Positions 17,459 through 26,194 of a stretch of 64,000 bases of DNA are shown piece after piece. Location: positions 62,001-126,000 of the forward strand of contig NZ_CBFHHE010000001.1 of assembly GCF_965655635.1 (NCBI RefSeq). Direction: 5' to 3'. Source of the stretch: Nereida sp965655635 (GTDB lineage: Bacteria; Pseudomonadota; Alphaproteobacteria; Rhodobacterales; Rhodobacteraceae). Positions within the stretch are counted from its first letter, which is position 1; every line of letters begins with the position of its first letter. The notes below the pieces were generated by a model, which saw only the letters and a list, made by a program, of their open reading frames with translations, did not search any database and was not told where the DNA came from. A program made the translations under genes and the position numbers.

Positions 17459-18502
17459 TCAGTATGGCTGTGGATGCGCACGACCCGCCACATCAAGTGC
17501 CGTCATCACCTCATCCGACAGAACAAGATCCGCGGCTTTCAAAGAATTGTCCAACTGCGCCATCGTTGTTGCACCAAAAATCGAAGACGTCTTGAAAGGA
17601 CGCTGCATTGACCATGCCAGCGCCATTTGCGTCGCATCAAGGCCGAACTTCTTTGCAATTTTCAGATAGGTATCAACAGCGGCAAAACCATTCGCGGATT
17701 TACGTCCACCCAAATCACCATTCAGGTCCATTCGGCTGCCCTCAGGGATCGCACCCCCTTGATATTTGCCGGTCAAAAGACCCGCCGCCAGCGGAGAAAA
17801 CGGCAAGCAAGTGATGTCTTCATTGCACGACAGCTCGCCCAGATCAGTATCATAAAGGCGGCACATCAAAGAGTATTCGTTTTGCAGCGATACAGGCCGC
17901 GGACCACCTGTTGCTTCCGCCGCTTTAAGCCACTCGGACATCCCCCAAGCAGATTCGTTAGAAAGACCAAAATGGCGAATGGTGCCGCGTTTAATCTCGT
18001 CTTGCAGCGCGCCCATGCAATCTGCCATATTTTGGCGCACCTCATCAGGTTTCTGCCCCGATGGATCGTAGCTCCAGTTTTGGCGGAACATATAACTGCC
18101 GCGGTTCGGCCAGTGAAACTGATAAAGATCGATATAATCAGTATTCAAACGGCGCAGGCTACCTTCGATGGCTTGCGGAATACTCTCGGGCGTAATCGGC
18201 GCGCCGTCGCGTACGTGTTTAAGACCTTCACCAGAGTGTTTGGTCGCCAAGATAATGTTTGCGCGCTGACCTACCCGCTCAAACCATTGGCCAATAATAC
18301 GCTCTGTCCGCCCTACGGTTTCAGCTTTCACAGGATTGACCGGATACATCTCGGCTGTGTCGACAAAGTTGATACCTGCCGCAAGGGACGTGTTGATCTG
18401 TTCGTGTGCGTCTTCAATCGTGTTTTGCGACCCCCACGTCATAGACCCCAGACAAAGGGCGGATACAGACAGATCGGTGCGCCCAAGAGTGACGTATTTC
18501 AT
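17459..18502 (-). CDS. Aldo/keto reductase (Tas-like)
   Basis: A 347-residue NADPH-dependent aldo/keto reductase of the Tas/YajO type. Features: RTDLSVSALCLGSMTWGSQN near the start, the catalytic tetrad positions Asp49 and Tyr54 in FVDTAEMYPV, Lys in ILATKHSG, and His in DLYQFHWPN. The NADP-binding end SSIFGATTMAQLDNS is near residue 310. It reduces carbonyl compounds in the cytoplasm; the substrate is unknown. Divergent from metG. Confidence 0.92.
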   Translation of the reverse strand: MKYVTLGRTDLSVSALCLGSMTWGSQNTIEDAHEQINTSLAAGINFVDTAEMYPVNPVKAETVGRTERIIGQWFERVGQRANIILATKHSGEGLKHVRDGAPITPESIPQAIEGSLRRLNTDYIDLYQFHWPNRGSYMFRQNWSYDPSGQKPDEVRQNMADCMGALQDEIKRGTIRHFGLSNESAWGMSEWLKAAEATGGPRPVSLQNEYSLMCRLYDTDLGELSCNEDITCLPFSPLAAGLLTGKYQGGAIPEGSRMDLNGDLGGRKSANGFAAVDTYLKIAKKFGLDATQMALAWSMQRPFKTSSIFGATTMAQLDNSLKAADLVLSDEVMTALDVAGRAHPQPY

Positions 18503-18691
18503 TGCGGCTTCTCCTTAAATTCAGGCGCCCGACCCAACTGCCAGACAAACGTTTCAGTATTGCTAATGCGCGAATGCCAAAAGGGAAAGGGTCACCGCAG
18601 GCCCCCTCAGTAATTGCGCAAGCCAACCAAGGCGGTTACACGGAGTGACCAACGCCCAAATTTCTCGTATTCCAGTAGGATGTCGCCCCAC

Positions 18692-20416
18692 ATGAGCAGC
18701 CAAGCAAAACGTCACCTGATTACTTCAGCAATCCCATACATCAATGGGATCAAGCACTTAGGCAACCTTGTGGGAAGCCAACTGCCGGCAGATCTGTTTG
18801 CGCGCTACCAACGGGCACGTGGCGCAGAGGTGCTGTTTTTATGCGCCACAGATGAACACGGCACGCCCGCGGAACTGGCAGCTGCAAAAGCTGGCAAGCC
18901 CGTTGCTGAATATTGCGCCGATATGTGGGAAGTGCAGGCCAAGATTGCCGAAGGTTTTGGGCTGTCATTTGATCATTTCGGGCGCTCGTCCAGCCCGCAA
19001 AACCACGCGTTGACGCAGCACTTTGCGCAACGCTTGTCTGAGGAAGGCTTGATCGAAGAAATCGTGACAGAGCAGGTTTATTCAGAAGCGGATGGCCGGT
19101 TCCTGCCTGACCGCTATGTAGAAGGTACCTGCCCCAACTGCGGGTTTGACAGCGCACGCGGTGATCAATGTGATAATTGCACCAAGCAGCTTGACCCAAC
19201 AGACTTGATCGACGCCCGCTCAGCGATTTCAGGCAGCACTGATCTTGAAGTCCGCGAGACGCGGCACTTGTTTTTGAAGCAATCCAAAATGCGCGACACG
19301 TTGGATAACTGGATCAACCAGAAAGCCGACTGGCCCGTTCTCACCACATCGATCGCCAAAAAATGGCTGCACGACGGGGACGGCTTGCAAGACCGCGGTA
19401 TCACCCGTGATCTGGATTGGGGCGTGCCAGTGATGCGCGCCGACGGCCTGTGGCCCGGTATGGAGGGCAAGGTTTTCTACGTCTGGTTTGACGCGCCCAT
19501 CGAATACATCGCCTGCGCAGGCGAGTGGGTTGAAGCCGGCAAAGGCAGCGATTGGGAACGTTGGTGGCGCACTGACAAAGGCGCCGATGATGTGCGCTAC
19601 ACGCAGTTCATGGGCAAAGATAACGTACCTTTCCACACCCTGAGCTTTCCAGCCACAATCATGGGCTCGAATGAGCCATGGAAGCTGGTGGATTACATCA
19701 AGTCTTTCAACTACCTTAACTACGACGGCGGACAGTTCTCAACATCGCGGGGACGCGGTGTGTTCATGGACCAAGCGCTTGAAATTTTGCCCGCCGATTA
19801 CTGGCGCTGGTGGCTCCTGAGCAACTGCCCTGAAAGCAGCGATGCCGAATTTACGTGGGACGGGTTCCAAGGCGGCGTGAACAAAGACCTCGCAGATGTG
19901 TTGGGCAACTTCATCAGCCGCGTCACCAAATTCTGTAACTCAAAATTCGAACCAGCCATCCCTGCAGGTGGTACTTGGGGCGACCGTGAAGAAGCGCTGA
20001 TCGAGGAGTTGGAAAGCCGTTTGCACGCTTATGAAGCGCATATGGAAGCCATGGAAGTCCGCAAATCCGCAGCCGAATTGCGGGCCATGTGGGCTGCAGG
20101 CAATGAGTATCTGCAGGACGTGGCACCATGGTCCACGTTCAAAACGGACCCCGACCAAGCTGCGGCACAAATTCGACTAGCCCTGAACCTGATCCGAATT
20201 TACGCAGTTCTGTCAGCACCGTTCATCCCAACGGCTGCAGCGCGGGTGTGCGCAGATATGAATACCCTTGATATGGCGTGGCCCACAGATATACGCACGG
20301 CCCTAACCGCGCTGCCTCAAGGCCATGAATTTAATGTACCGGATGTGTTGTTCGCAAAAATTAGCGATGATCAAGTCGCAGAATGGTCAGAGCGGTTTGC
20401 GGGCACACGTGACTAA
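18692..20416 (+). CDS. metG: Methionyl-tRNA synthetase
   Basis: A 574-residue class I synthetase charging tRNA-Met. The HIGH-like motif is YINGIKHLGN near residue 20. The zinc knuckle CPNCGFDSARGDQCDNC is at about 145-162. The KMSKS-like motif is FSTSRGRG near residue 350. There is no C-terminal tRNA-binding extension. The start at 18692 (MSSQAKRHLITSAIPY) agrees with family N-termini; the frame continues upstream by 26 codons without support. One copy of a 48-bp repeat begins four bases after the stop. Confidence 0.95.
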   Translation: MSSQAKRHLITSAIPYINGIKHLGNLVGSQLPADLFARYQRARGAEVLFLCATDEHGTPAELAAAKAGKPVAEYCADMWEVQAKIAEGFGLSFDHFGRSSSPQNHALTQHFAQRLSEEGLIEEIVTEQVYSEADGRFLPDRYVEGTCPNCGFDSARGDQCDNCTKQLDPTDLIDARSAISGSTDLEVRETRHLFLKQSKMRDTLDNWINQKADWPVLTTSIAKKWLHDGDGLQDRGITRDLDWGVPVMRADGLWPGMEGKVFYVWFDAPIEYIACAGEWVEAGKGSDWERWWRTDKGADDVRYTQFMGKDNVPFHTLSFPATIMGSNEPWKLVDYIKSFNYLNYDGGQFSTSRGRGVFMDQALEILPADYWRWWLLSNCPESSDAEFTWDGFQGGVNKDLADVLGNFISRVTKFCNSKFEPAIPAGGTWGDREEALIEELESRLHAYEAHMEAMEVRKSAAELRAMWAAGNEYLQDVAPWSTFKTDPDQAAAQIRLALNLIRIYAVLSAPFIPTAAARVCADMNTLDMAWPTDIRTALTALPQGHEFNVPDVLFAKISDDQVAEWSERFAGTRD

Positions 20417-20419
20417 AAC

Positions 20420-20467
20420 CTAAGTCATGCGCGTTGTCGCGCACCGTCGTGCTTTGCAATATGATGG
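20420..20467 (+). repeat. 48-bp direct repeat, left copy
   Basis: This 48-base sequence recurs at 22042-22089 with 45 of 48 bases identical. It contains a small hairpin, TGCGCG-TTGT-CGCGCA. It starts four bases after the metG stop. The two copies bound a segment of about 1.6 kb of different composition and gene content, so they could be attachment-site duplications. Confidence 0.85.
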
Positions 20468-21003
20468 CTAAGGCTTACTTCTGTTGTTGAGGGTGGGAAC
20501 TTTGTAGATATGCGTCGCAATTGTTGGTCAGTAGTCGTGGCTAAGGGTATTGCCTTTAATTAGAATCCTTAGTGATCTTAGTAGTTCTTCTTCTATTGCT
20601 TTTGTCACTATTGAGGACCTGCTGACGGGACGATGACATCCATTTGGCTGGGTAGGTTAGGGGGAGGCTTTAGTTCTGGCTGTCAGCAGGGCTGGGAGGT
20701 TCTCAGTGGCATGTGAGACTGGTGGTAGAACCAAAAGAAAAGAGCCAGACCCGAAGGCCCAGCCCAGTGTGGAAGTGTCTACAGGGCAATAGACGTACCT
20801 ACTGCGGGCCAATACCTGAGTTGGATCACCCTGCATTCACATAATCTTCACCTTCCAACGCATAAGCTTGTTGTTAAGTCCTTTCAGGACGATCGATGGG
20901 CTTGAAGTTTTTTGTGCATTGATTGTGGCAACATAGATATCAAGTTGAAACTAAAGCCGATACCGCTGGGTTAAAGATCATTGATAGAAAACGGATTTGA
21001 GAG
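20468..21003. other. Gene-poor stretch in the insert: hairpin and eroded coding traces
   Basis: No convincing gene lies here. On the minus strand a 10-bp GU-rich hairpin with a TTCG loop (about 20737-20765) is followed by TTTTCTTTT, resembling an intrinsic terminator. To its right the minus strand shows protein-like phrases such as KNFKPIDRPERT and QQAYALEGEDYVNAG in one frame, split by a TAA at 20874-20876 and ending at TGA 20826. A 26-codon frame at 20528-20608 (minus) is also open. These may be remnants of lost genes. Confidence 0.4.
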
Positions 21004-21387
21004 ATGAAACTAAAGTACCTAATTGCACTAGCAACACTGCCTTTAATCAGTGCTTGCACGATGGAAACCATGACAACCAACCAAATCTCAGAACTATACT
21101 CAGACACCACTTCTCTGTCTGGTAACAAGGCCAATGCGAATTACTACTATGCTGACGGCCGTTACAAGTCTACCGATCTTGAGACTGGTGAGGTGACCCA
21201 TGGAACTTGGTATGCCAAGGAGCCTGATGAGATTTGCATCACTTCTGATAAAGGAGAACGTTGCTTTGCTATGTCTAAGTCTGACACCATGGTGACCTTT
21301 GAACTTAACGGTAACAAATCATCCAGAAAACTTAGTGAGTATTTAGAAGGCGACCAAACTTCTGAACTGGTGAAAGCAGCTAAGTAA
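21004..21387 (+). CDS. Small lipoprotein of unknown function (DUF995-like)
   Basis: A 127-residue protein with a lipoprotein signal (MKLKYLIALATLPLISAC, Cys18). The mature part has a beta-rich pattern with SGNKANANYYYADGRYKS, TGEVTHGTWYAKEPDEICI and ERCFAM, with two Cys. It resembles small envelope proteins of the DUF995 type, but I cannot confirm this. Codon use is more AT-rich than in the flanking housekeeping genes. A ribosome-binding-like GAGAG precedes the ATG. It is the only clear plus-strand gene in the repeat-bounded insert. Confidence 0.7.
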   Translation: MKLKYLIALATLPLISACTMETMTTNQISELYSDTTSLSGNKANANYYYADGRYKSTDLETGEVTHGTWYAKEPDEICITSDKGERCFAMSKSDTMVTFELNGNKSSRKLSEYLEGDQTSELVKAAK

Positions 21388-21474
21388 GAATAGAATGTGA
21401 GGCTGGGTACGTATGGTCCTCAGCCTCGCAGCTCAGGGTTAATCGTGAGCACCCGCTCTAACTGCTCGAGAGGT

Positions 21475-21663
21475 TCACCCTCTCTTATACCCAACACTCA
21501 GGTTGTAATCTGTCAGGCAAGTATCACCTGAGCAGCACTCAAAGATGTTGGACTTACAAACAGCACACTGCTCATGCCCATGTACGACTACAGTGTTCAG
21601 TGGTGACTGACATCTAGGGCAACGTTGTTTGTATGCATTAGCTGGGTTTAGAAGATTATCCAT
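21475..21663 (-). CDS. Small Cys-rich zinc-ribbon protein
   Basis: A 62-residue protein with eight Cys: RCPRCQSPL, then HGHEQCAVCKSNIFECC, then GDTC. Two CxxC pairs suggest a zinc ribbon, and the HGHEQC-xx-C pattern resembles short proteins I associate with marine alphaproteobacteria, although I cannot name the family. The ATG overlaps the TAA of the open frame upstream by one base (TAATG), suggesting translational coupling with that damaged gene. Function unknown. Confidence 0.6.
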   Translation of the reverse strand: MDNLLNPANAYKQRCPRCQSPLNTVVVHGHEQCAVCKSNIFECCSGDTCLTDYNLSVGYKRG

Positions 21664-21902
21664 TAGTACCTATCCCATACATCGTACTTAGGCCAAACCT
21701 TACATGATGAGTTCTGCATCATGTATGAGCCAAAGTCGTTTCCACCAATAGAACAGTATCCCACGACCCTGTCGTAGGTTTTGGCTCCAGTGAGTTCACA
21801 TATAGCTTGTGCCCCTTGGAACTGCTTGGCCAGCTTAGTTGCAGCTTAGCCCTGTCTCGCATCATTCTCAGGACAATCTAGTGCTGACAGCACTGACAGC
21901 TA
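21663..21902 (-). pseudogene. Unrecognised gene fragment with in-frame stop, upstream of the zinc-ribbon gene
   Basis: The minus strand from 21845 to 21663 is open for 60 codons and protein-like (for example YDRVVGYCSIGGNDFGSYM and CKVWPKYDVWDRY at the end). Before it, a TAA at 21846-21848 interrupts the same frame, whose upstream part reads LDCPENDARQG. Replacing TAA by CAA would give one frame of about 79 codons, still without a clear start. Its TAA stop overlaps the ATG of the zinc-ribbon gene. I do not recognise the protein. Likely an eroded gene. Confidence 0.4.
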
Positions 21903-22041
21903 TTAAGCAGATGGTTCAACATCTTGCTTGCCACTCATGCACACAATTCGACTACAGATGCACACACTACAGTGTTGTAGTCGAGATTCATGCAATCAAA
22001 GCTAAATGTGAGACAACCAGTAATGCATTGATAACATACAA

Positions 22042-22089
22042 CTAAGTCATGCGCGTTGGTGCGCACCGTCGTGTTTTGCAATATGATGG
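22042..22089 (+). repeat. 48-bp direct repeat, right copy
   Basis: Matches 20420-20467 at 45 of 48 positions, same orientation. It lies 20 bases from the 3' end of the tRNA-Leu gene. The two mismatches in the loop region weaken the small hairpin that is perfect in the left copy. Confidence 0.85.
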
Positions 22090-22095
22090 TGCCCC

Positions 22096-22215
22096 CTCGC
22101 CCTGACACCTGGTACCTGCGGCCGGACTCGAACCGGCACGGCATTCCTGCCTAGGGATTTTAAGTCCCCTGTGTCTACCATTCCACCACGCAGGCACGCG
22201 TCGCGTCAGGGCGAG
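22096..22215. repeat. 11-bp inverted repeat flanking tRNA-Leu
   Basis: CTCGCCCTGAC at 22096-22106 is the exact reverse complement of GTCAGGGCGAG at 22205-22215, so the tRNA precursor can form an additional stem outside the mature tRNA. It may help processing or termination of the single tRNA transcript. Confidence 0.7.
22110..22195 (-). tRNA. tRNA-Leu(TAA)
   Basis: An 86-nt class II tRNA with encoded CCA. The acceptor stem GCCTGCG pairs with CGCAGGT. The anticodon loop CTTAAAA has anticodon TAA. A variable arm (GGCAGGAATGCCG) and a T arm with GGTTCGAGTCC are present. It reads TTA/TTG codons. An inverted repeat surrounds the gene and a direct repeat lies 20 bases past its 3' end. Confidence 0.96.
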
Positions 22216-22324
22216 AGGTGATCCCTACATACTGACCGCAAAACAAAGGTAAAGGCATAATCTGCGCAGAATGCCCCGAACCTAACGGCGAAGCCTCCGG
22301 CAGCTATCAGTCAGACCCTCGCGC

Positions 22325-22897
22325 CTATAGATCGGTCGCGGGATCTTCGACCAGCAGCGCACGTTCTGATAACCACGGATTGAGGCTGACAGCGATGCGG
22401 ATTGTGTCTTGCGCCAATCGCGCGCGCCCCATGCGGAGCAACGTCAGCCCCTTGCCCGACAGCGCACCAATATGGTCTGGCGTGATGCTCAGCGCCATGT
22501 CCAAATCGGGAAGTGCATTGGCATAATCTTCACGCAAATAGCGGATAAACGCACGCTGGTTCCAGCCTTCCGAGTACTCAGGACAATACTCAATCAGTTG
22601 CGTAAACGTCGCCTCGGCTTCTGCCCACGCAAAGCTTTCACGCTCGGTCAGCCCATGAGTCAAAAGGTCTTTCGCCCGCGCATCAGGGGCTTTGAACCAT
22701 TCTTCCCAAAGCTGTGCTTGGAGCACTTGCGCGGCTGCTGCATTCGGCGCCTCCAAGAGCCCCGCGTGAAGTGCGCCGCGTTCGCGTAAAGTGTCGGGCA
22801 CCTCGGGGCAGGCATCTTGTGGCGCATTTTGCGCCATGACAGGTGCCGCATACAAAACTACGGCGGCGACCAGGCTGGATGAAATAAGTACTCGCAT
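22325..22897 (-). CDS. Periplasmic TPR-repeat protein
   Basis: A 190-residue protein with a signal peptide ending at VMAQ (residue 22-23) and helical repeats of TPR type in the second half: AWAEAEATFTQLIEYCPEYS, then EGWNQRAFIRYLREDYANAL, then HIGALSGKGLTLLRMGRARL. It likely works as a protein-interaction scaffold in the periplasm; partner unknown. It is 38 bases downstream of the nucleoside hydrolase gene on the same strand. Confidence 0.8.
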   Translation of the reverse strand: MRVLISSSLVAAVVLYAAPVMAQNAPQDACPEVPDTLRERGALHAGLLEAPNAAAAQVLQAQLWEEWFKAPDARAKDLLTHGLTERESFAWAEAEATFTQLIEYCPEYSEGWNQRAFIRYLREDYANALPDLDMALSITPDHIGALSGKGLTLLRMGRARLAQDTIRIAVSLNPWLSERALLVEDPATDL

Positions 22898-22935
22898 GCG
22901 CCATAATCTGGCACAGGAGCGGCATAAATCAAGCG

Positions 22936-23847
22936 TTACGACAGGCGCGCAATTTCACTTTTGACGTAAGGTACCGCCCAAGAGGTATCAACGCCCATGG
23001 CAATGCGGGTTTTCTTGCGACTTGGATCAGCACAGGTGCGGCCCAACTCATCCCCGTCAAGAATGACCTGTAAGCCACTGTCTTCAAAAGTGAACCGCTC
23101 AGGGACGGCAGCAACAAGAACCGCCATGCTGTCATGCATCGCACAACCGCCTTCAATACCAATCGAGCGATAAAACCGCAGGTAGAAATCTGAAATATCA
23201 CGGATAAATCCACCAACGCGCGGGGCATCTTTGCCCATCTGAACAAAGTCATCCCACGTCAAAAGAGTTTGCATCGTGGCATCAAGTCCCACCATCGTCA
23301 CGTTCAGATCGCTTGCAAACACCGCATCTGCGGCAACGGCATCATTATAGATATTCGCCTCCGCATGGGGCGTAATGTTGCCCGCATGCTGATAAGCGCC
23401 ACCCATCAATATGATGTCTTTTACGTTGGCTGCAAAATTGGGATCAAGCTCAAGCGCGAGAGCAATATTGGTCAGCGGGCCAATAGGACAAATGACCAGC
23501 TCACCTTTATGTTCAGCCGCTGCATCCACCAAAAACTGTGCCGCACTGCGCGGATCATCAAGACCAATCTGAGGAATATCAGTGAGCGCACCAAATCCTT
23601 CGGGCCCGTGCACATAATCAGACGGGTCATGGCTGTCGCGGCCCAATGCAAACGCAGCCCCCTTGGCCACAGGTGCCTTATGTTTCAGCATATCCAGCAT
23701 ATAGCGCGCATTACGGGCAGACTGTTCGACATAGGTGTTGCCAAACACCGTCGTCAGGCCAATCAGCTCGATTTCATCCATCACGCAAGCCAGCGCAATC
23801 GCCAGTGCATCATCCACGCCGGGGTCAGTATCTATAATCATTTTCAT
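22936..23847 (-). CDS. Nucleoside hydrolase (inosine/uridine-preferring family)
   Basis: A 303-residue enzyme splitting ribonucleosides into base and ribose. The Ca2+-binding aspartate cluster DTDPGVDDALA is at residues 6-16, the family motif ILMGGAYQHAGN at about 155-166, and the third metal-site region with MHDSMAVLVA at about 235-244. The start is taken at ATG 23847, since the TTG two codons earlier has no support. It serves nucleoside salvage in the cytoplasm. Confidence 0.92.
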   Translation of the reverse strand: MKMIIDTDPGVDDALAIALACVMDEIELIGLTTVFGNTYVEQSARNARYMLDMLKHKAPVAKGAAFALGRDSHDPSDYVHGPEGFGALTDIPQIGLDDPRSAAQFLVDAAAEHKGELVICPIGPLTNIALALELDPNFAANVKDIILMGGAYQHAGNITPHAEANIYNDAVAADAVFASDLNVTMVGLDATMQTLLTWDDFVQMGKDAPRVGGFIRDISDFYLRFYRSIGIEGGCAMHDSMAVLVAAVPERFTFEDSGLQVILDGDELGRTCADPSRKKTRIAMGVDTSWAVPYVKSEIARLS

Positions 23848-23925
23848 ATGCAAAGACCTAGAACCCGCACATCAAATTGACAACAACTTACGCTCACTAG
23901 GATGCGCAGACAGCTACTTGCGAGA

Positions 23926-26121
23926 TTAGAAAAAACTTTGCGGATCAATATCAATCGCCAAGCGAATTGAATTTGGTATTTTGAACTGCGCAGTCCACCG
24001 CGATAGCGCCGCCTGTAAGGGTACAGTTTTATCGGCCTTAACCAGCATCCGCACGCGGTGCCGCCCCCGGATCCGTGCGATTGGCGCAGGTGCAGGCCCG
24101 TAAACAGTTGCTCCGACTTGGCGCAGCGGGCCATCATTGCGGGCCATGGCCGCACCAAGATCAAAGACCTCTTGCACGTTCTCAGACGACAGTATGATCC
24201 CAGCCATGCGCCCGTAAGGGGGCACACCTGCGGCTTCACGCTCCGCGGCCTCAGCGGCCCAGAAACCGTCTTCGTCCCCCGACAAAATACTGCGAATAAC
24301 CGGATGATCCGGCTGATAAGTCTGCAGCAAAGCGGTCCCCGCAACTTCTGCGCGCCCTGCCCGCCCTGCAACTTGGCGCATTAACTGAAACGTGCGTTCT
24401 GCCGCACGCAGATCACTTCCTTGCAAGCCAAGGTCCGCATCAATCACTCCCACCAGCGTCAGCTTGGGAAAATTGTGCCCCTTGGCCACCAGTTGCGTCC
24501 CGATAATCACATCCGCATCACCCGCTGCGATGCTTTCAATTTGTTCTTTCATGGCCCGCGCAGATCCAAAATGATCAGATGACAACGTGACAACACGCGC
24601 GCCTTCAAAAAGCGCTTCAGCTTCTTCAGTCAGACGTTCCACACCGGGGCCCACGGGGGCCAGTTTATCCTCAGCCTCACAAGACGGGCACACCGCCGGC
24701 ATGGGTTTCGTCTCGCCGCATTGATGGCAAACAAGGCGTTTCAGAAAACGGTGCTCGACCATGCGGGCGTCACAATCATCACACCCGATCTGGTGCCCGC
24801 AAGCGCGGCACAACGTGATCGGCGCATAGCCGCGACGGTTGATAAACAGCAATGACTGCTCTGACTTTTCGATCCTGCTGCGCACCGCATCCGCCAAAGC
24901 AGGGCTAATCCAGCGATCAGACGGCAGGTCTTGCTCACGCATATCAACGGCGCGCATCTGGGGCATCACAGCGGGGCCGAAGCGGCTTTTAAGCTCTAGC
25001 TTGGCATACTTGCCCTGCTCCGCGTTGACCCAGCTTTCCAAACTTGGGGTCGCAGTTGCCAAAACCACATGTGCCGCACTAATTGAGGCGCGAAGAACCG
25101 CCATGTCGCGGGCATTATACAGCACCCCATCTTCTTGTTTATACGAGGTGTCATGTTCCTCATCGACGACGATTAGCCCAAGGTTTTGAAACGGTAAGAA
25201 CAACGCAGATCGCGCGCCGACGACCAATTGCGCAGCACCCTCGCCCACCATTTTCCACGCACGACGGCGTTCGGCCATGGTCACGCCTGAGTGCCACTCG
25301 GCAGGGCGCGCGCCAAAACGGGCCTCAACGCGGGTTAGAAATTCAGACGTCAGCGCGATCTCGGGCAGCAGTACCAAAGCTTGGCAGCCCTGCGCCAAAC
25401 ACTCCGCCACCGCTTCAAGATACACCTCGGTTTTGCCGGAACCCGTGACGCCCTTCAAAAGCGTGGTCCCATACCTGCCTGCCGCAACTGCGCTGCGCAA
25501 TTGACGCGCACCTGCGTCTTGATCCGATGAAAGCGTTTTGCCTGCATAGCTCGGATCAAGCTTGGGATAAGCCGTGTCACGGGGAGCGTCTGCTTCGACC
25601 ACAGCGCCCATCTTTGCCAAGCCTTTAACCACAGATGGCGTAACCCCCGCCATTTCAGCCACTTCTTTGAGCGAAAAAGACAAAGACGGATAGTCCTTGA
25701 GCACCTGCAAAACGCGTTCACGGGTCGGGGTAAGACGCTCTGGCACATTTGCGCCAAGGCGGTAGATTTTTCGCATCGCGGGCGTGTCACCCAAACCTGG
25801 TGCACGGGTAGCAAGGCGCAGCATCGCAGACATGGGCGTCAGAGTATATTCCGCTGCACGGGTCAGAAAAGAACGCATATTGGGCTGCATGGGCGTAGCC
25901 TCAAGCACCCGCTTGATGGAACGCACTTTGGCAGGATCCCAAGTACCCGCACCTTCTTTCCACACAACGCCAACAATCTTGCGCGGCCCAAGCGGCACCT
26001 CAACAAACGCACCAAGTCCACAGCCGCCCTCCGGCGCTTTGTAATCCAAAACGCGGTCGAGCGCACCGGCAGGCAAAACGCCCACGATCTCGCCTTGTTG
26101 AAAATACCTTTGCTCTCCCAC
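23926..26121 (-). CDS. priA: Primosomal protein N' (replication restart helicase PriA)
   Basis: A 731-residue superfamily 2 helicase that reloads the replisome at stalled forks. Present are an N-terminal DNA-binding domain, Walker A GVTGSGKTEVY, the DEEH box VDEEHDTSYKQ, a zinc-binding module with eight Cys (CRACGHQIGCDDC, VCHQCGE, VCPSC) and motif VI region QVAGRAGRAE. The start is uncertain: GTG 26121 is chosen because the family's N-terminal beta strand follows; GTG 26193 is possible. The frame extends to 26640, but there it is antisense to the transaldolase gene. Divergent from tal. Confidence 0.93.
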   Translation of the reverse strand: MGEQRYFQQGEIVGVLPAGALDRVLDYKAPEGGCGLGAFVEVPLGPRKIVGVVWKEGAGTWDPAKVRSIKRVLEATPMQPNMRSFLTRAAEYTLTPMSAMLRLATRAPGLGDTPAMRKIYRLGANVPERLTPTRERVLQVLKDYPSLSFSLKEVAEMAGVTPSVVKGLAKMGAVVEADAPRDTAYPKLDPSYAGKTLSSDQDAGARQLRSAVAAGRYGTTLLKGVTGSGKTEVYLEAVAECLAQGCQALVLLPEIALTSEFLTRVEARFGARPAEWHSGVTMAERRRAWKMVGEGAAQLVVGARSALFLPFQNLGLIVVDEEHDTSYKQEDGVLYNARDMAVLRASISAAHVVLATATPSLESWVNAEQGKYAKLELKSRFGPAVMPQMRAVDMREQDLPSDRWISPALADAVRSRIEKSEQSLLFINRRGYAPITLCRACGHQIGCDDCDARMVEHRFLKRLVCHQCGETKPMPAVCPSCEAEDKLAPVGPGVERLTEEAEALFEGARVVTLSSDHFGSARAMKEQIESIAAGDADVIIGTQLVAKGHNFPKLTLVGVIDADLGLQGSDLRAAERTFQLMRQVAGRAGRAEVAGTALLQTYQPDHPVIRSILSGDEDGFWAAEAAEREAAGVPPYGRMAGIILSSENVQEVFDLGAAMARNDGPLRQVGATVYGPAPAPIARIRGRHRVRMLVKADKTVPLQAALSRWTAQFKIPNSIRLAIDIDPQSFF

Positions 26122-26194
26122 GCTGCGCCCTTTCAAACGTGCCTCTACTGGGGTAAACGCTGACGCGACAAAGGCCAAGCCAGAGGATGCCACA

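Larger units (their letters stand above)
20420..22089. mobile_element. Repeat-bounded 1.6-kb insert between metG and tRNA-Leu, element remnant
   Basis: The segment between the two 48-bp direct repeats is visibly richer in A and T than the flanks and carries genes unlike its neighbours: a lipoprotein (21004-21387), a small zinc-ribbon protein (21475-21663) and an interrupted frame upstream of it. The right repeat ends 20 bases from the 3' end of tRNA-Leu(TAA), a favoured place for integrative elements. No integrase, transposase or recombinase is present, so it would be a decayed or non-autonomous element, or a remnant left by excision. This origin is inference. Confidence 0.5.

Noticed and set aside
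17627..18613. Long plus-strand open frame of 328 codons
   Set aside because: It is the shadow of the aldo/keto reductase gene on the minus strand and has no recognisable protein features.
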